A stretch of DNA of 64,000 nt. It comes from Paenibacillus tarimensis. GTDB taxonomy: Bacteria; Bacillota; Bacilli; Paenibacillales; Paenibacillaceae. The stretch is from NCBI RefSeq assembly GCF_021532315.1, contig NZ_JAKGAO010000013.1:1-64000 (forward strand). The letters are read 5' to 3'. Below, one piece after another: positions 1 through 8,321 of the stretch. A program made the translations under genes and the position numbers. The stretch's first letter is position 1. Each line of letters starts with the position of its first letter. The notes beneath the pieces are model-generated. The model had not been told where the DNA came from, ran no database searches, and saw nothing but the letters and a program-made list of their open reading frames with translations.

Positions 1-1
1 C

Positions 2-67
2 GTTCAAGGAATCCACGAGCAACAGCGGTCGGAAGAATATTCGAGATGCGTAGTTGCTTTTGTTTAA
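2..67 (+). CDS. Possible 3' end of a truncated gene
   Basis: A frame open from the window edge ends with TAA at 65-67 and codes for 21 residues (VQGIHEQQRSEEYSRCVVAFV). A hairpin with its better T-run on the plus side follows 16 bases later, which fits a gene ending here. Too little is present to name a family, and another frame could be the true one. Confidence 0.3.
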   Translation, partial: VQGIHEQQRSEEYSRCVVAFV

Positions 68-82
68 CCTGAATCAATAACA

Positions 83-130
83 GGGGGTGCCCCATGTCAT
101 CTTGGATGACTTATGGGACACCCCCATTTT
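83..130. terminator. Hairpin terminator between convergent ends
   Basis: Arms GGGGGTG (83-89) and CACCCCC (119-125), with a second inner pair CCCAT/ATGGG, followed by ATTTTG on the plus strand. It can serve the gene ending at 67 and, more weakly, yutD on the minus strand. Confidence 0.7.
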
Positions 131-205
131 GCCAGTGGTTATGGGCAAACGAAGCGGAAGCCGGCAGATGAACAATCCGCCCGCTTCCGTTCGATTATTC
201 TACTG

Positions 206-1180
206 TTATTCTTGTCCGCCCGATTCCCGCTGAACAGCTGGTCCACCCTGTTCGCCAGGTGTCCCTTGTCTTGCCTGTTGAGAACGTCCTTCCGGCTTCT
301 GGCGAGGCTGCCGTGGCTGTTCTGAAACCGGGCTGCCGGTTCCAGCCTGATGCTGCTGTCTCCTGCTGCCCTGCTCACTGCCAGGCTGCCGGTTACCCCC
401 GGCCCGTCCTCCCTGTGCCTGTTGCTCAGGGGATTGCGGCGTGCCCTTGCCCTTCTGATGCTCCTGCCCTTGGCGACCTTCCCGGCTGCGGTAGCGATGC
501 TTAGGCTTATGGTCCTGGGCAGGCGTGCCTTGTCCACTTCCCTGCTGCTGCCGGTTAGCCTTGCCCTCCCGCTCGCGCCCTTCCTTAGCACCAGAGGATG
601 TGCCGCTGTCGCGGCCTCCCTGGCGGTCTCTGCCGCGGCCGGGCTGACCGCCCTCCCGTGCTCCATAGCGCTGTCCGCCATTCCGCGATTCGCGGGAACG
701 GCCTGGTCTCGCGCCGCCCTCCCCTTCGCGGGGTACGGGAATGGGTTGATCAGTCTCAACCTCTCGGGCCGCTGCCGTCGTAAGCGGCGCTGCCTCCAGC
801 TCGCTCGACTGCCGCCGGGAACGGTAATGATTCGGCTGCTGAAGCAGCTGCTCTTCCGGTTCTTCATCCAGATTGATCAAGACAGTATCACTATCTGCCA
901 TCCTGCCGCTGGAAATTTTCTGTAAGACGAAATATGCACAGCCAAAATTGCAGTATTCGTTAATATAATCGGCTAAATTTGCAATCGTGCTTTCCTTTGT
1001 CGCCTTCGGGTGCCCTTCCTTGAAGAAGCCCTTCAGCCTCAGCTGATTGTAGCCCCAATCGCCAATAATATAGTCATATCTTTCGAGAACATCGCTGTAC
1101 CGCCCCTTGAATGCTTCAAGGTTCCAGGCATTCTTATGTTCATGCAAGAGTTCATATGTTCTGCCGCCGATCTGAATCAA
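206..1180 (-). CDS. yutD: YutD family protein with long disordered C-terminal tail
   Basis: Residues 1 to about 105 match the YutD family (DUF1027), a small Firmicute protein of unclear function encoded next to lipA in Bacillus. The signature includes YDYIIGDWGYNQLRLKGF and the segment ADYINEYCNFGCAYFVL. The rest (about 215 residues) is low-complexity, rich in Gln, Gly, Arg, Glu and Ser and probably disordered; the Bacillus protein is close to the domain alone. Start is TTG at 1180 behind GGGGG. It begins 29 bases after lipA, so the two are probably co-transcribed. Family assignment is firm; the tail's role is unknown. Confidence 0.85.
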   Translation of the reverse strand: MIQIGGRTYELLHEHKNAWNLEAFKGRYSDVLERYDYIIGDWGYNQLRLKGFFKEGHPKATKESTIANLADYINEYCNFGCAYFVLQKISSGRMADSDTVLINLDEEPEEQLLQQPNHYRSRRQSSELEAAPLTTAAAREVETDQPIPVPREGEGGARPGRSRESRNGGQRYGAREGGQPGRGRDRQGGRDSGTSSGAKEGREREGKANRQQQGSGQGTPAQDHKPKHRYRSREGRQGQEHQKGKGTPQSPEQQAQGGRAGGNRQPGSEQGSRRQQHQAGTGSPVSEQPRQPRQKPEGRSQQARQGTPGEQGGPAVQRESGGQE

Positions 1181-1209
1181 CGATGAGCCCCCATTTCCAA
1201 TCCGTCGTG

Positions 1210-2115
1210 TTATGCGTTCGCACGGCCTGCCGGCTGCGCTTGTGCCGCGGACTGTACCTGTTCGTGTGCATGGTAGGAGCTGCGCACCATAGGTCCGGAC
1301 TCCACGTGGCTGAAGCCGCGCTTCATGCCTTCTTCCTTAAGCGCCTTGAACTCATCCGGGTGAACATAGCGCTCGACCTCCAGATGGTTCGGCGTAGGCT
1401 GCAAATATTGGCCAAGCGTTAAGATATTGCAGTCATGCGCCCGCAGGTCATCCATCGCCTGAATAATCTCGTCCCATGTTTCCCCGACCCCAAGCATGAT
1501 GCTTGACTTCGTTGGAATATCAGGCTGCAGCTCCTTCGCCTTGCGAAGCAGCTCAAGCGAACGGGAATATTTGGCCTTGGCACGAACCCTGTCCGACAAG
1601 CGTTCAACTGTTTCAATGTTATGGTTTAGAATATCCGGCTTTGCATCCATGACAATTTTGAGCGCATCCCAATTGCCTTGGAAATCCGGAATCAGCACTT
1701 CTACGCTGCATAGCGGCATTCTGGCGCGAATTGCTTTGATCGTGCCCGCGAAGATCGAAGCCCCGCCATCAGCCAGATCATCCCGTGCCACTGAGGTCAC
1801 GACACAATGACGAAGTCCCATCTGCTCGGCCGCTTCCGCCACACGTTCTGGCTCCTGAAGATCCAGCTCCGTCGGCAGCCCGGTCTTAACAGCACAAAAA
1901 CGGCATGCCCTTGTACAAATATCACCTAATATCATGAAGGTGGCTGTACGGTTCGCCCAGCATTCGTATATGTTCGGGCAGCGCGCTTCCTCGCATACCG
2001 AGTGGAGTGTCTTCGAGCGCATCATATCCTTAATCTCGGCATAATTGCCGTCTGTAGCCAACTTTATGCGAAGCCAGTCCGGCTTTGGTTCTTTGTTGCG
2101 TGGTTTCGATCTCAT
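1210..2115 (-). CDS. lipA: Lipoyl synthase LipA
   Basis: Radical-SAM enzyme that inserts two sulfurs into protein-bound octanoyl groups to form lipoyl cofactors for 2-oxoacid dehydrogenases and the glycine cleavage system. Both 4Fe-4S motifs are visible: the auxiliary cluster cysteines C41, C46 and C52 and the radical-SAM triad C67-x3-C71-x2-C74. [14 protein letters not shown] and the C-terminal [10 protein letters not shown] are family hallmarks. Its 301 residues are normal length. It is first in a minus-strand pair with yutD and diverges from lytH; a TATAAT promoter lies just upstream. Confidence 0.97.
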   Translation of the reverse strand: MRSKPRNKEPKPDWLRIKLATDGNYAEIKDMMRSKTLHSVCEEARCPNIYECWANRTATFMILGDICTRACRFCAVKTGLPTELDLQEPERVAEAAEQMGLRHCVVTSVARDDLADGGASIFAGTIKAIRARMPLCSVEVLIPDFQGNWDALKIVMDAKPDILNHNIETVERLSDRVRAKAKYSRSLELLRKAKELQPDIPTKSSIMLGVGETWDEIIQAMDDLRAHDCNILTLGQYLQPTPNHLEVERYVHPDEFKALKEEGMKRGFSHVESGPMVRSSYHAHEQVQSAAQAQPAGRANA

Positions 2116-2175
2116 GCACCATGACCTGCTTTCCTCTAAGCGGACAAGCCGCCCTTGTTAATGATCCGTGTCCTT

Positions 2176-2203
2176 ATTATATCATGAATCGGATAAAAAC
2201 CAA
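2176..2203 (-). promoter_or_regulatory. Sigma-A-like promoter of lipA
   Basis: On the minus strand TTGGTT (2198-2203) is separated by 16 bases from a perfect TATAAT (2176-2181), about 60 bases before the lipA start. Confidence 0.55.
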
Positions 2204-2248
2204 TGATATGCAGTAAGCTAACGCTATAAAAGGAGGCGACGATTCAAC

Positions 2249-3322
2249 ATGCAGCGTAAATGGAAAATACAACTTACAGCACTGAACCGCTGTGCGGCGA
2301 CCGGTCTGGCAGCGCTGCTCCTGTCGCTGGCAGCCGGCGGTACTCCGGCAGCTGCATCAGCGCCCGGCAGCCCACCCCCGGTGCCTGCAGCGGAACAGCC
2401 TGCAGCCAAGCGCAAGCAGCTGTTTGAACAAATTGGTGACATTACCGCGATCCCGTGGCATTATCTGGCCGCCATAGACCAATATGAACGCACCCTGACC
2501 AAGGCGCGTCCCAAGTCCCGTCCCAAACCCGCGGGCCTGATTGGGATCTACATCCCCCCGGAACGCTGGGCCGGTGCGATGAATCCCGATAAGGAGCAGC
2601 CCGCTTCCCCTGCCACGCTAAGATACTTCGGGGGAATTGGCCTTGACGGAGACGGCGATGGACTGGCTGATCCTGCGAATGATACGGATATCTTATATAC
2701 AGTTGCCAACCATATCCTTGCTTACGGCACAACAGCCGATGACTTTGCCATCAGCTTATGGGAGTACTACCATAACACCAGGGCCGTTCAGCGGGTTCAG
2801 CAGTTCTCCAAGGTATATGAAACCTTCGACCGACTCGATCTCGACGAGCATGCCTTTCCGCTGCCTGTCAGAAGCGACTACTCATACCGCAGCACCTGGG
2901 GCTCAGCCCGCAGCTGGGGCGGCCGACGGATTCATGAAGGAACCGATATTTTTGCCCGTTATGGCGTCCCGGTACGCAGTACCTGCTATGGAGTCATTGA
3001 GATCAAGGGCTGGAACAAATTCGGCGGCTGGCGGATCGGCATCCGTGACCTTGATAATGTCTATCATTATTATGCTCACTTGTCCGGCTTCGACAAAACG
3101 CAGAAGGTCGGCGACGTTATCAAGCCCGGCACAGTTATCGGATGGGTTGGCAGCTCGGGCTACGGCAAGCCCGGCACCCAAGGGAAGTTTCCGCCCCATC
3201 TGCACTACGGAGTATATCGCGACCGCGGGCTGATCGAGTGGTCCTTCGATCCCTACCCGATGCTTAAGGCGTGGGAGCGGGAAGAATGGCGCAGAATCAG
3301 GCAGAAGAACAGGAACAGATAA
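2249..3322 (+). CDS. lytH: M23 metallopeptidase, LytH-like spore cell-wall endopeptidase
   Basis: Exported peptidoglycan hydrolase of the LytH/YunA type. In Bacillus, LytH is a sporulation L-Ala-D-Glu endopeptidase that trims cortex side chains. A signal or anchor segment spans about residues 16-38. Residues 55-190 form a separate domain (GIGLDGDGDGLADP...YTVANHILAYG) resembling the helical domain found ahead of M23 modules. The C-terminal M23 domain carries H229-x3-D233 and the HLHY zinc motif near residue 319. The start has an AGGAGGCGA ribosome site. Position beside lipA, yutD and yunB matches Bacillus synteny and supports the name. Confidence 0.88.
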   Translation: MQRKWKIQLTALNRCAATGLAALLLSLAAGGTPAAASAPGSPPPVPAAEQPAAKRKQLFEQIGDITAIPWHYLAAIDQYERTLTKARPKSRPKPAGLIGIYIPPERWAGAMNPDKEQPASPATLRYFGGIGLDGDGDGLADPANDTDILYTVANHILAYGTTADDFAISLWEYYHNTRAVQRVQQFSKVYETFDRLDLDEHAFPLPVRSDYSYRSTWGSARSWGGRRIHEGTDIFARYGVPVRSTCYGVIEIKGWNKFGGWRIGIRDLDNVYHYYAHLSGFDKTQKVGDVIKPGTVIGWVGSSGYGKPGTQGKFPPHLHYGVYRDRGLIEWSFDPYPMLKAWEREEWRRIRQKNRNR

Positions 3323-3366
3323 AGCCCGTCTCTGCGGACCCTTATACCTTAGTTCAGCCTGCAGCG

Positions 3367-3405
3367 AAGCCCTTTACCATGACCCTCCGGTCCGGTAAAG
3401 GGCTT
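3367..3405. terminator. Hairpin between lytH and yunB
   Basis: Perfect 12-base arms AAGCCCTTTACC and GGTAAAGGGCTT flank a 15-base loop between convergent lytH and yunB. The T-run is weak on both sides. Confidence 0.6.
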
Positions 3406-3450
3406 GCGCTAATATAAGAAAAGCATTCTGCAGCTGGATCAGTTGACCAT

Positions 3451-4287
3451 CTACTCGGCAGTATCTTCTCCTGCCCGTTCTTCCGTCCCTGCCGTCTTAT
3501 CTGCACCCTCCCCATGGTCCGAGCTTACTCCCGGCTCCCTAGCGGCCCCGCCAGGCGGCTGCACCGGAAGCGCGATGCTCGGAGGCTCCTGTCCCATTCC
3601 GCCAACCGGATTGCCCTTGTTATCATAGTAGTACATCGGCACATCGCCCACGACCAGCAAATAAGAAACGGGGATTTCGGTTTCTACAATTTCAGGCTTC
3701 GTATCAAACGGAATAATAATCGCAACCTCCGCCCGAATCCGGATATAAACCTCTACCAGAATCATATTAATGCCCGCATCCGTCTGGCGGGTATTCAGAT
3801 CCACCTTGACTGCCCCAACAGGCTCAAAACGTACGGGAACACGCGGTCCGAACGAGCTGATAATCGCACTCCCGAGCGCCTGCCCTACCGGAATGTGTTC
3901 TGGTACCTGCCCCAGCTCCCCAAGCATGCTCTGAACCGTGTTAATGGTCTCGGATGTGATTCGCATATGCTCGCCGTAGTTCAGCATGAAGCCTGATATT
4001 TTACCGTCGCCGTTCGTCTTCCACTCCACCAGCTTCTCAAAATCGGAATGGCCGGCTACCTGCTCTGAGATTGCCTTGTTGATGGATTCCGTCGCAATCT
4101 GCTTAACGCGAATCGCGGCGACGTTCATCAGCGGCGGCTTAAGATTCCGCTCTATGAATATGAATGATTGAATGGCAAAAGCCAGCATCAGCAGCATGAC
4201 CAGAAGCCATAGCTTCCGCCTGCCCAGCCTGCCGCCCAGCCTGCCGGTCCGCCTGCTTCTCCAGCGTTTTCTTCTCCAACCTGCCAC
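3451..4287 (-). CDS. yunB: Sporulation protein YunB
   Basis: Matches YunB, a mother-cell sporulation protein (sigma-E regulon in Bacillus) whose mutants are affected in spore formation. After an Arg-rich N-terminus, one membrane segment lies at about residues 26-46 (LWLLVMLLMLAFAIQSFIF). The conserved body includes VKQIATESINKAISEQ and MYYYDNKGNPVG near the end. The last 45 residues are acidic and low-complexity, an addition to the core. Convergent with lytH, as in related genomes. Confidence 0.88.
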   Translation of the reverse strand: MAGWRRKRWRSRRTGRLGGRLGRRKLWLLVMLLMLAFAIQSFIFIERNLKPPLMNVAAIRVKQIATESINKAISEQVAGHSDFEKLVEWKTNGDGKISGFMLNYGEHMRITSETINTVQSMLGELGQVPEHIPVGQALGSAIISSFGPRVPVRFEPVGAVKVDLNTRQTDAGINMILVEVYIRIRAEVAIIIPFDTKPEIVETEIPVSYLLVVGDVPMYYYDNKGNPVGGMGQEPPSIALPVQPPGGAAREPGVSSDHGEGADKTAGTEERAGEDTAE

Positions 4288-4516
4288 GGCGTCCCCCTCC
4301 TGTCCGGCTCCTTATCCCATGCTTATGCGGGCAGTCCCCAAAACATTTCGCTGTTTCCTGCCCATAATACCGTCAAGCCTCGTATCAGGAAAACTTGCTG
4401 TTATAATGGAGTGAATGCACAAAGCGGAACATTACAGGCTCTTCGTACGTACAACATGAAAAAAGGCATACGGCGCGCCGCGCTTCGTACTGCCGTCATG
4501 GACTGGAGGAAATCAT

Positions 4517-4933
4517 ATGTTTAACACTGACTTAGGGCCTGGTGCGGGCTTTAACTTGATGTTCACCATCATTCCCATACTGATGGTGATCGGCTTCGTC
4601 GTGGTGATCGGAGGCATCATAATGAACGGGGCCCGCTACATGAAGAACAAGAATGCCCCGCGGGAGACGGTGTATGCACAGGTCGTGGCCAAGCGTACAG
4701 AGGTCCGCTCCCACTCCAATACGCAACATCATCACAATGCCGAGGGCAGCATGCACCCTTCCACAACACATAGCTCGCGCACCTATTATTACATCACCCT
4801 TGAGTTTGACAACGGGGAGCGCCGGGAATTTGCGGATGTGAAGAATCTTTATGGTCTGCTGGTCGAGGGCGATTCAGGCTACGCGGCCATACAGGGTGAC
4901 TGGCTCGTTGCATTCGAACGGAACGGGGGGTGA
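4517..4933 (+). CDS. DUF2500 membrane-anchored protein
   Basis: A 138-residue protein with one membrane segment (about residues 16-38) and a soluble domain typical of DUF2500: VYAQVVAKRTEVR, then YYYITLEFDNGERREFADVK. A His/Ser-rich insert (about residues 62-85) separates the first strand from the rest. Function of the family is unknown. The start follows a good GGAGGAAA site. Its TGA overlaps the ATG of the next small gene (TGATG), indicating translational coupling. Confidence 0.8.
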   Translation: MFNTDLGPGAGFNLMFTIIPILMVIGFVVVIGGIIMNGARYMKNKNAPRETVYAQVVAKRTEVRSHSNTQHHHNAEGSMHPSTTHSSRTYYYITLEFDNGERREFADVKNLYGLLVEGDSGYAAIQGDWLVAFERNGG

Positions 4934-5103
4934 TGCTGCGGATGTTTACCTTGAAGGAGAAGGAATATATGCTTGAAGTGCTGAAGCGGGACAAGAGGAA
5001 GAGCCTGTTCAGACTCCGCAGGACAGCGCCCGAGCATGACCGGCTCATTGAGAAGCTGGAGCAGATGATTCGCAATGAACGGGTGAATCGCGAGCATTTA
5101 TAA
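4933..5103 (+). CDS. 56-residue basic protein coupled to the DUF2500 gene
   Basis: ATG at 4933 overlaps the stop of the upstream gene by one base and has the run of Gs at the end of that gene as a ribosome site. The product (MLRMFTLKEKEYMLEVLKRD...) is charged, helical in appearance and has no membrane segment. I do not recognise a family. Coupled translation and the terminator directly downstream argue that it is real. Confidence 0.55.
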   Translation: MLRMFTLKEKEYMLEVLKRDKRKSLFRLRRTAPEHDRLIEKLEQMIRNERVNREHL

Positions 5104-5121
5104 CGCTGCGTTTAATGAGAG

Positions 5122-5168
5122 AACAAGCCTTCGGTCCTGCGCATAAGCGCCGCTGCCGAAGGCTTGTT
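5122..5168. terminator. Bidirectional terminator
   Basis: Arms AACAAGCCTTCGG (5122-5134) and CCGAAGGCTTGTT (5156-5168), with T/A-rich flanks, between the convergent 56-aa gene and the Gfo/Idh gene. Confidence 0.8.
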
Positions 5169-5204
5169 TGGTTGACGGATCCGGAAGGCTTAATTATTCT
5201 ACTG

Positions 5205-6305
5205 CTAATCCAGCTGATCGTCCTTACGGCCTGCGGGCAGCGGCTCCGGCCGCTCGCATGTGCTCTGCATGCCGTAATGGCAGCCGAGCTCCGATGCGTC
5301 GTGAAAGCCGTGCATCGCCTCCAGCACATGATACGCAAGCTGGCCCGACGCACGGTGCTTCCGTCCCGTGCGGATGGCTTGTGCCATATCGGCTGCGCCT
5401 ATTCCGCGGGCGTTATCACTGCTGCCGTGCGACAGTGCGACCTCTTCCCACTCACGCGAGCCGGCCCGGCACAGCAGAACAGGCCCGCCGAATGTGTTCG
5501 GGTCCGGTACCTGCAGCGTCCCCTCGCTCCCGTACAGCTCAATCCGCGGCAGTATGGAGCCCCCCTTAATGTCGAAGCTGGTTACCAGCGTTGCGACCGG
5601 ACCGGAGACGAAGTCGATCAGACCCGCCACATGCGTCGGCACATCGACCTCAATTTTCTGTCCGGCATTAGGTTTGCTTGTGATCGTTCTCTCCGGGAAG
5701 GATATCCGGGCAGAGCCTGTTACGCGGGCGATCGGGCCCAGCATAGCGATCAGCGCAGTGAGGTAGTATGGCCCCATGTCAAACATCGGGCCCCCGCCCT
5801 GCTTGTAATAAAACTCTGGAGCGGGATGCCAGCTTTCATGCCCTCCTGACATCATGAAGGCGGTGGCCCCGACAGGAATGCCGATGGCGCCCTCAGCAAT
5901 AAGCTTGATGCAGGTTTGAATTCCTCCGCCAAGGAAGGTGTCGGGTGCTGCTCCGACCAGCAGCCCTGCGCTACTCGCCTTATCCAGCACTTGACGCGCT
6001 TCCTCACGTGTAACCGCCAGCGGCTTCTCAAGGTACACATGCTTGCCCGCTTCTAGCGCCTGCAGGCTGACAGCAGCATGCGCCTGCGGAATGGTCAAAT
6101 TGATGGCCATCTCGATTTCCTTGTCGGCCAGCAGCTCCTCCACCGAGCAGCCGCGGATGCCATATTCGGCTCCTTTTTGCTTGGCCCGTTCAACATCCAG
6201 ATCTGCGCAGGCCGCAATTTCCATGGAGCCGAAGCGTCCGCCGTTTTGCATATAGATGCCGCTGATATTTCCTGTACCGATAATCCCTGCCTTCAGCTTA
6301 TCCAT
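5205..6305 (-). CDS. Gfo/Idh/MocA family oxidoreductase
   Basis: NAD(P)-dependent sugar or polyol dehydrogenase-like protein, 366 residues. The N-terminal Rossmann fold shows IIGTGNISGIYMQNG, and the family signature EKPLAV follows GKHVYL at about residues 87-98. The C-terminal half has the usual GGGPMFDMGPYYLTALI substrate-domain motif. Start ATG at 6305 has an AGGAGAGT site. It is last in a four-gene minus-strand operon (LacI, Gfo/Idh, ThuA, this gene) with 27 bases to the ThuA gene. The substrate cannot be read from sequence; sugar catabolism under the local LacI regulator is inferred. Confidence 0.85.
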   Translation of the reverse strand: MDKLKAGIIGTGNISGIYMQNGGRFGSMEIAACADLDVERAKQKGAEYGIRGCSVEELLADKEIEMAINLTIPQAHAAVSLQALEAGKHVYLEKPLAVTREEARQVLDKASSAGLLVGAAPDTFLGGGIQTCIKLIAEGAIGIPVGATAFMMSGGHESWHPAPEFYYKQGGGPMFDMGPYYLTALIAMLGPIARVTGSARISFPERTITSKPNAGQKIEVDVPTHVAGLIDFVSGPVATLVTSFDIKGGSILPRIELYGSEGTLQVPDPNTFGGPVLLCRAGSREWEEVALSHGSSDNARGIGAADMAQAIRTGRKHRASGQLAYHVLEAMHGFHDASELGCHYGMQSTCERPEPLPAGRKDDQLD

Positions 6306-6332
6306 CGCAGCGTACTCTCCTGTCCGCTAATT

Positions 6333-7058
6333 TTACAGCTGGCTGTCCGCCATGCCGGTGTAAATCTCCGTGACTTCTCTTTGCCGTGCCCCCGCTGCCC
6401 CTTTGCCTTCCGCGCACCACAGGAACCCCCGCCTCATCAGCTCCAGGACAACTGGCATACGAACAATGTCCGCGACGTGGCCGAGGGAATTATAGTAGAC
6501 TCTGCCCGCTCCCCAGCGCTTCGTCCAGATGACAGGCATATCGACTGGACCGTTAGCCGCATGCGGGCCCGGGACAACCGGAAACCGTGTGGTCGCCAGC
6601 ACTTCAACCGCGGGATCAACATGCAGGTAATACTGCTCGCTCTTGACGGTAAAGTTCCCAATTCCCTCCACAAGCGGGCTTGTGCTGTGCCGGATTTCCA
6701 CTGTATAATCCACTCCGTCATTACCTGGATGGGCAACCCAGTTGCCTCCGGTCATGAACTGCCAGTCGACGTTCTCACGAAAGGCATCGCACATGCCGCC
6801 GTGACATCCGGCAAGGCCCACGCCTTGCTGGACAGCTGCCGAAACATGCTCAACCAGCTTCTGCTCGATCCGCCCCATTGTCCAAACCGGTACGATCAGG
6901 TCCAGACCTAGCAGCTTATCACGGTCAGCGAAAGCCTCCAGCGTATCGGATACCTCCACTTCGAACTGTTCCTTCTCCAGGAGCTCACGGAAAATACCTG
7001 CCACCTGCTCTGGCTCATGGCCGTCCCAGCCGCCCCATACGATCAATGCCCTGCGCAT
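6333..7058 (-). CDS. ThuA domain protein
   Basis: ThuA/trehalose-utilisation-like protein (class I glutamine-amidotransferase-like fold), 241 residues. Visible motifs: ALIVWGGWDGHEPEQ at the start, GLAGCHGGMCDAF at about 82-94 and GRVYYNSLGHVADI near the C-terminus. The family accompanies sugar dehydrogenases; in rhizobia ThuA/ThuB act in disaccharide 3-keto metabolism. Strong AAGGAGCGG site at 7065-7075. Lying between two Gfo/Idh genes, it probably works with them on a keto-sugar pathway (inference). Confidence 0.85.
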   Translation of the reverse strand: MRRALIVWGGWDGHEPEQVAGIFRELLEKEQFEVEVSDTLEAFADRDKLLGLDLIVPVWTMGRIEQKLVEHVSAAVQQGVGLAGCHGGMCDAFRENVDWQFMTGGNWVAHPGNDGVDYTVEIRHSTSPLVEGIGNFTVKSEQYYLHVDPAVEVLATTRFPVVPGPHAANGPVDMPVIWTKRWGAGRVYYNSLGHVADIVRMPVVLELMRRGFLWCAEGKGAAGARQREVTEIYTGMADSQL

Positions 7059-7132
7059 ATTCGATCCGCTCCTTCCCCATATACAGCTTTCAGCATGCCG
7101 TTCCTGTCTGACCCCTCTATCAACAGTATATC

Positions 7133-8299
7133 CTACAGCTCATCAATCCGAACCCAACGCCGTTCATCAATGGACAGCTCCACCGCTTCCAGCACCGCCT
7201 GACATTTGATCCCGTCATGGAAATTGGGCACAGGCTGCCTGTTCCCGCCGATTGCCTGCAGGAGCTCAACGACCTCATGCGTGAACGTCTGGCCGTAGCC
7301 AATCGTATGCCCCGCCGGCCACCAGGCATCCATATAGGCGTGGGCCGGATCGGTTGCCAGCACACGACGGAAGCCCTGAACATCCTCATCATCTCCGGTA
7401 AAATAAACCTGCAGCTCATTCATTCGCTCGAAATCGAATTTGACACTGCCCTTGCTGCCGTTGATCTCAAAGGCATTCGTACACCGGTGCCCGGCCGCGA
7501 ACCGGGTCGCTTCGAAGCTGCCCAGCGCTCCGCTCGCAAAGCGCGCCATAAACAGCGTGGCGTCGTCTACGGTAACAGGTCCCTTCGGACCATCCGTGCT
7601 GCCGCTTGCACTAAGGCCTGTCATGGCCGATGGCATCGGACGCTCCTTAATGAAGGTCTCGCTCATGCCGATGACTTCTGTCATCTCACCGACTAGAAAG
7701 TGGGCCAGATCGATCAGGTGCGCGCCAAGATCGCCGTGCGAGCCCGATCCTGCAACCGATTTATCGAGCCGCCATACGAGCGGGAAATCCGGATCAAGAA
7801 TCCAGTCCTGCAGGAACCAAGCACGGAAATGATAAATCTGTCCAAGCCTGCCATCAGACACAAGCTTCCTTGCCAGCTGAACGGCCGGTGCGAACCGGTA
7901 ATTGAAGCCGATCATATGCTTAACACCCGCTGTCTCGGCTTCCCGCAGCATCTCCCGTGAATCGGCAAGCGATAACGCAAGCGGCTTCTCGCAGAAAATA
8001 TGCTTGCCGGCCCTGGCAGCCTCGACCGCAATTTCCTTATGCACGTTCGACGGAGCATTGATATCAATGACATCAATGTCGCTGCGGCTTACGAGCTCCC
8101 GCCAATCCGTCACAGCACTCTCCCAGCCGAATTGCTGGGCCGCCTGCCGGACGGCTTCCGTATCCCGGCCGCAGATCGCCTTCATAACCGGCCTCGGCGC
8201 ATCCGGGAAGAACATTGGCACATCCCTGTAAGCCTGGCTGTGGGCCTTGCCCATAAACTTGTAGCCTACCATCCCTACCCGAATTTCTTTTGGCTCCAT
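7133..8299 (-). CDS. Gfo/Idh/MocA family oxidoreductase
   Basis: 388-residue dehydrogenase-like protein. The Rossmann motif VGMVGYKFMGKAHSQAY and the EKPLAL signature after GKHIFC are clear; the C-terminal domain includes SGSHGDLGAHLIDLAHFL and the closing AVLEAVELS typical of the family. The start is ATG at 8299, which has an AAGGAGGAG site seven bases upstream; an in-frame GTG-type extension of 11 residues is less likely. It begins 22 bases after the LacI stop, so it is the first structural gene of the operon. Confidence 0.87.
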   Translation of the reverse strand: MEPKEIRVGMVGYKFMGKAHSQAYRDVPMFFPDAPRPVMKAICGRDTEAVRQAAQQFGWESAVTDWRELVSRSDIDVIDINAPSNVHKEIAVEAARAGKHIFCEKPLALSLADSREMLREAETAGVKHMIGFNYRFAPAVQLARKLVSDGRLGQIYHFRAWFLQDWILDPDFPLVWRLDKSVAGSGSHGDLGAHLIDLAHFLVGEMTEVIGMSETFIKERPMPSAMTGLSASGSTDGPKGPVTVDDATLFMARFASGALGSFEATRFAAGHRCTNAFEINGSKGSVKFDFERMNELQVYFTGDDEDVQGFRRVLATDPAHAYMDAWWPAGHTIGYGQTFTHEVVELLQAIGGNRQPVPNFHDGIKCQAVLEAVELSIDERRWVRIDEL

Positions 8300-8321
8300 G
8301 ATTCTTCTCCTCCTTGGATCA

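Noticed and set aside
139-925. Long open frames on both strands across yutD's tail
   Set aside because: They are shadows of the GC-rich, low-complexity tail; the YutD frame has the family match and start.
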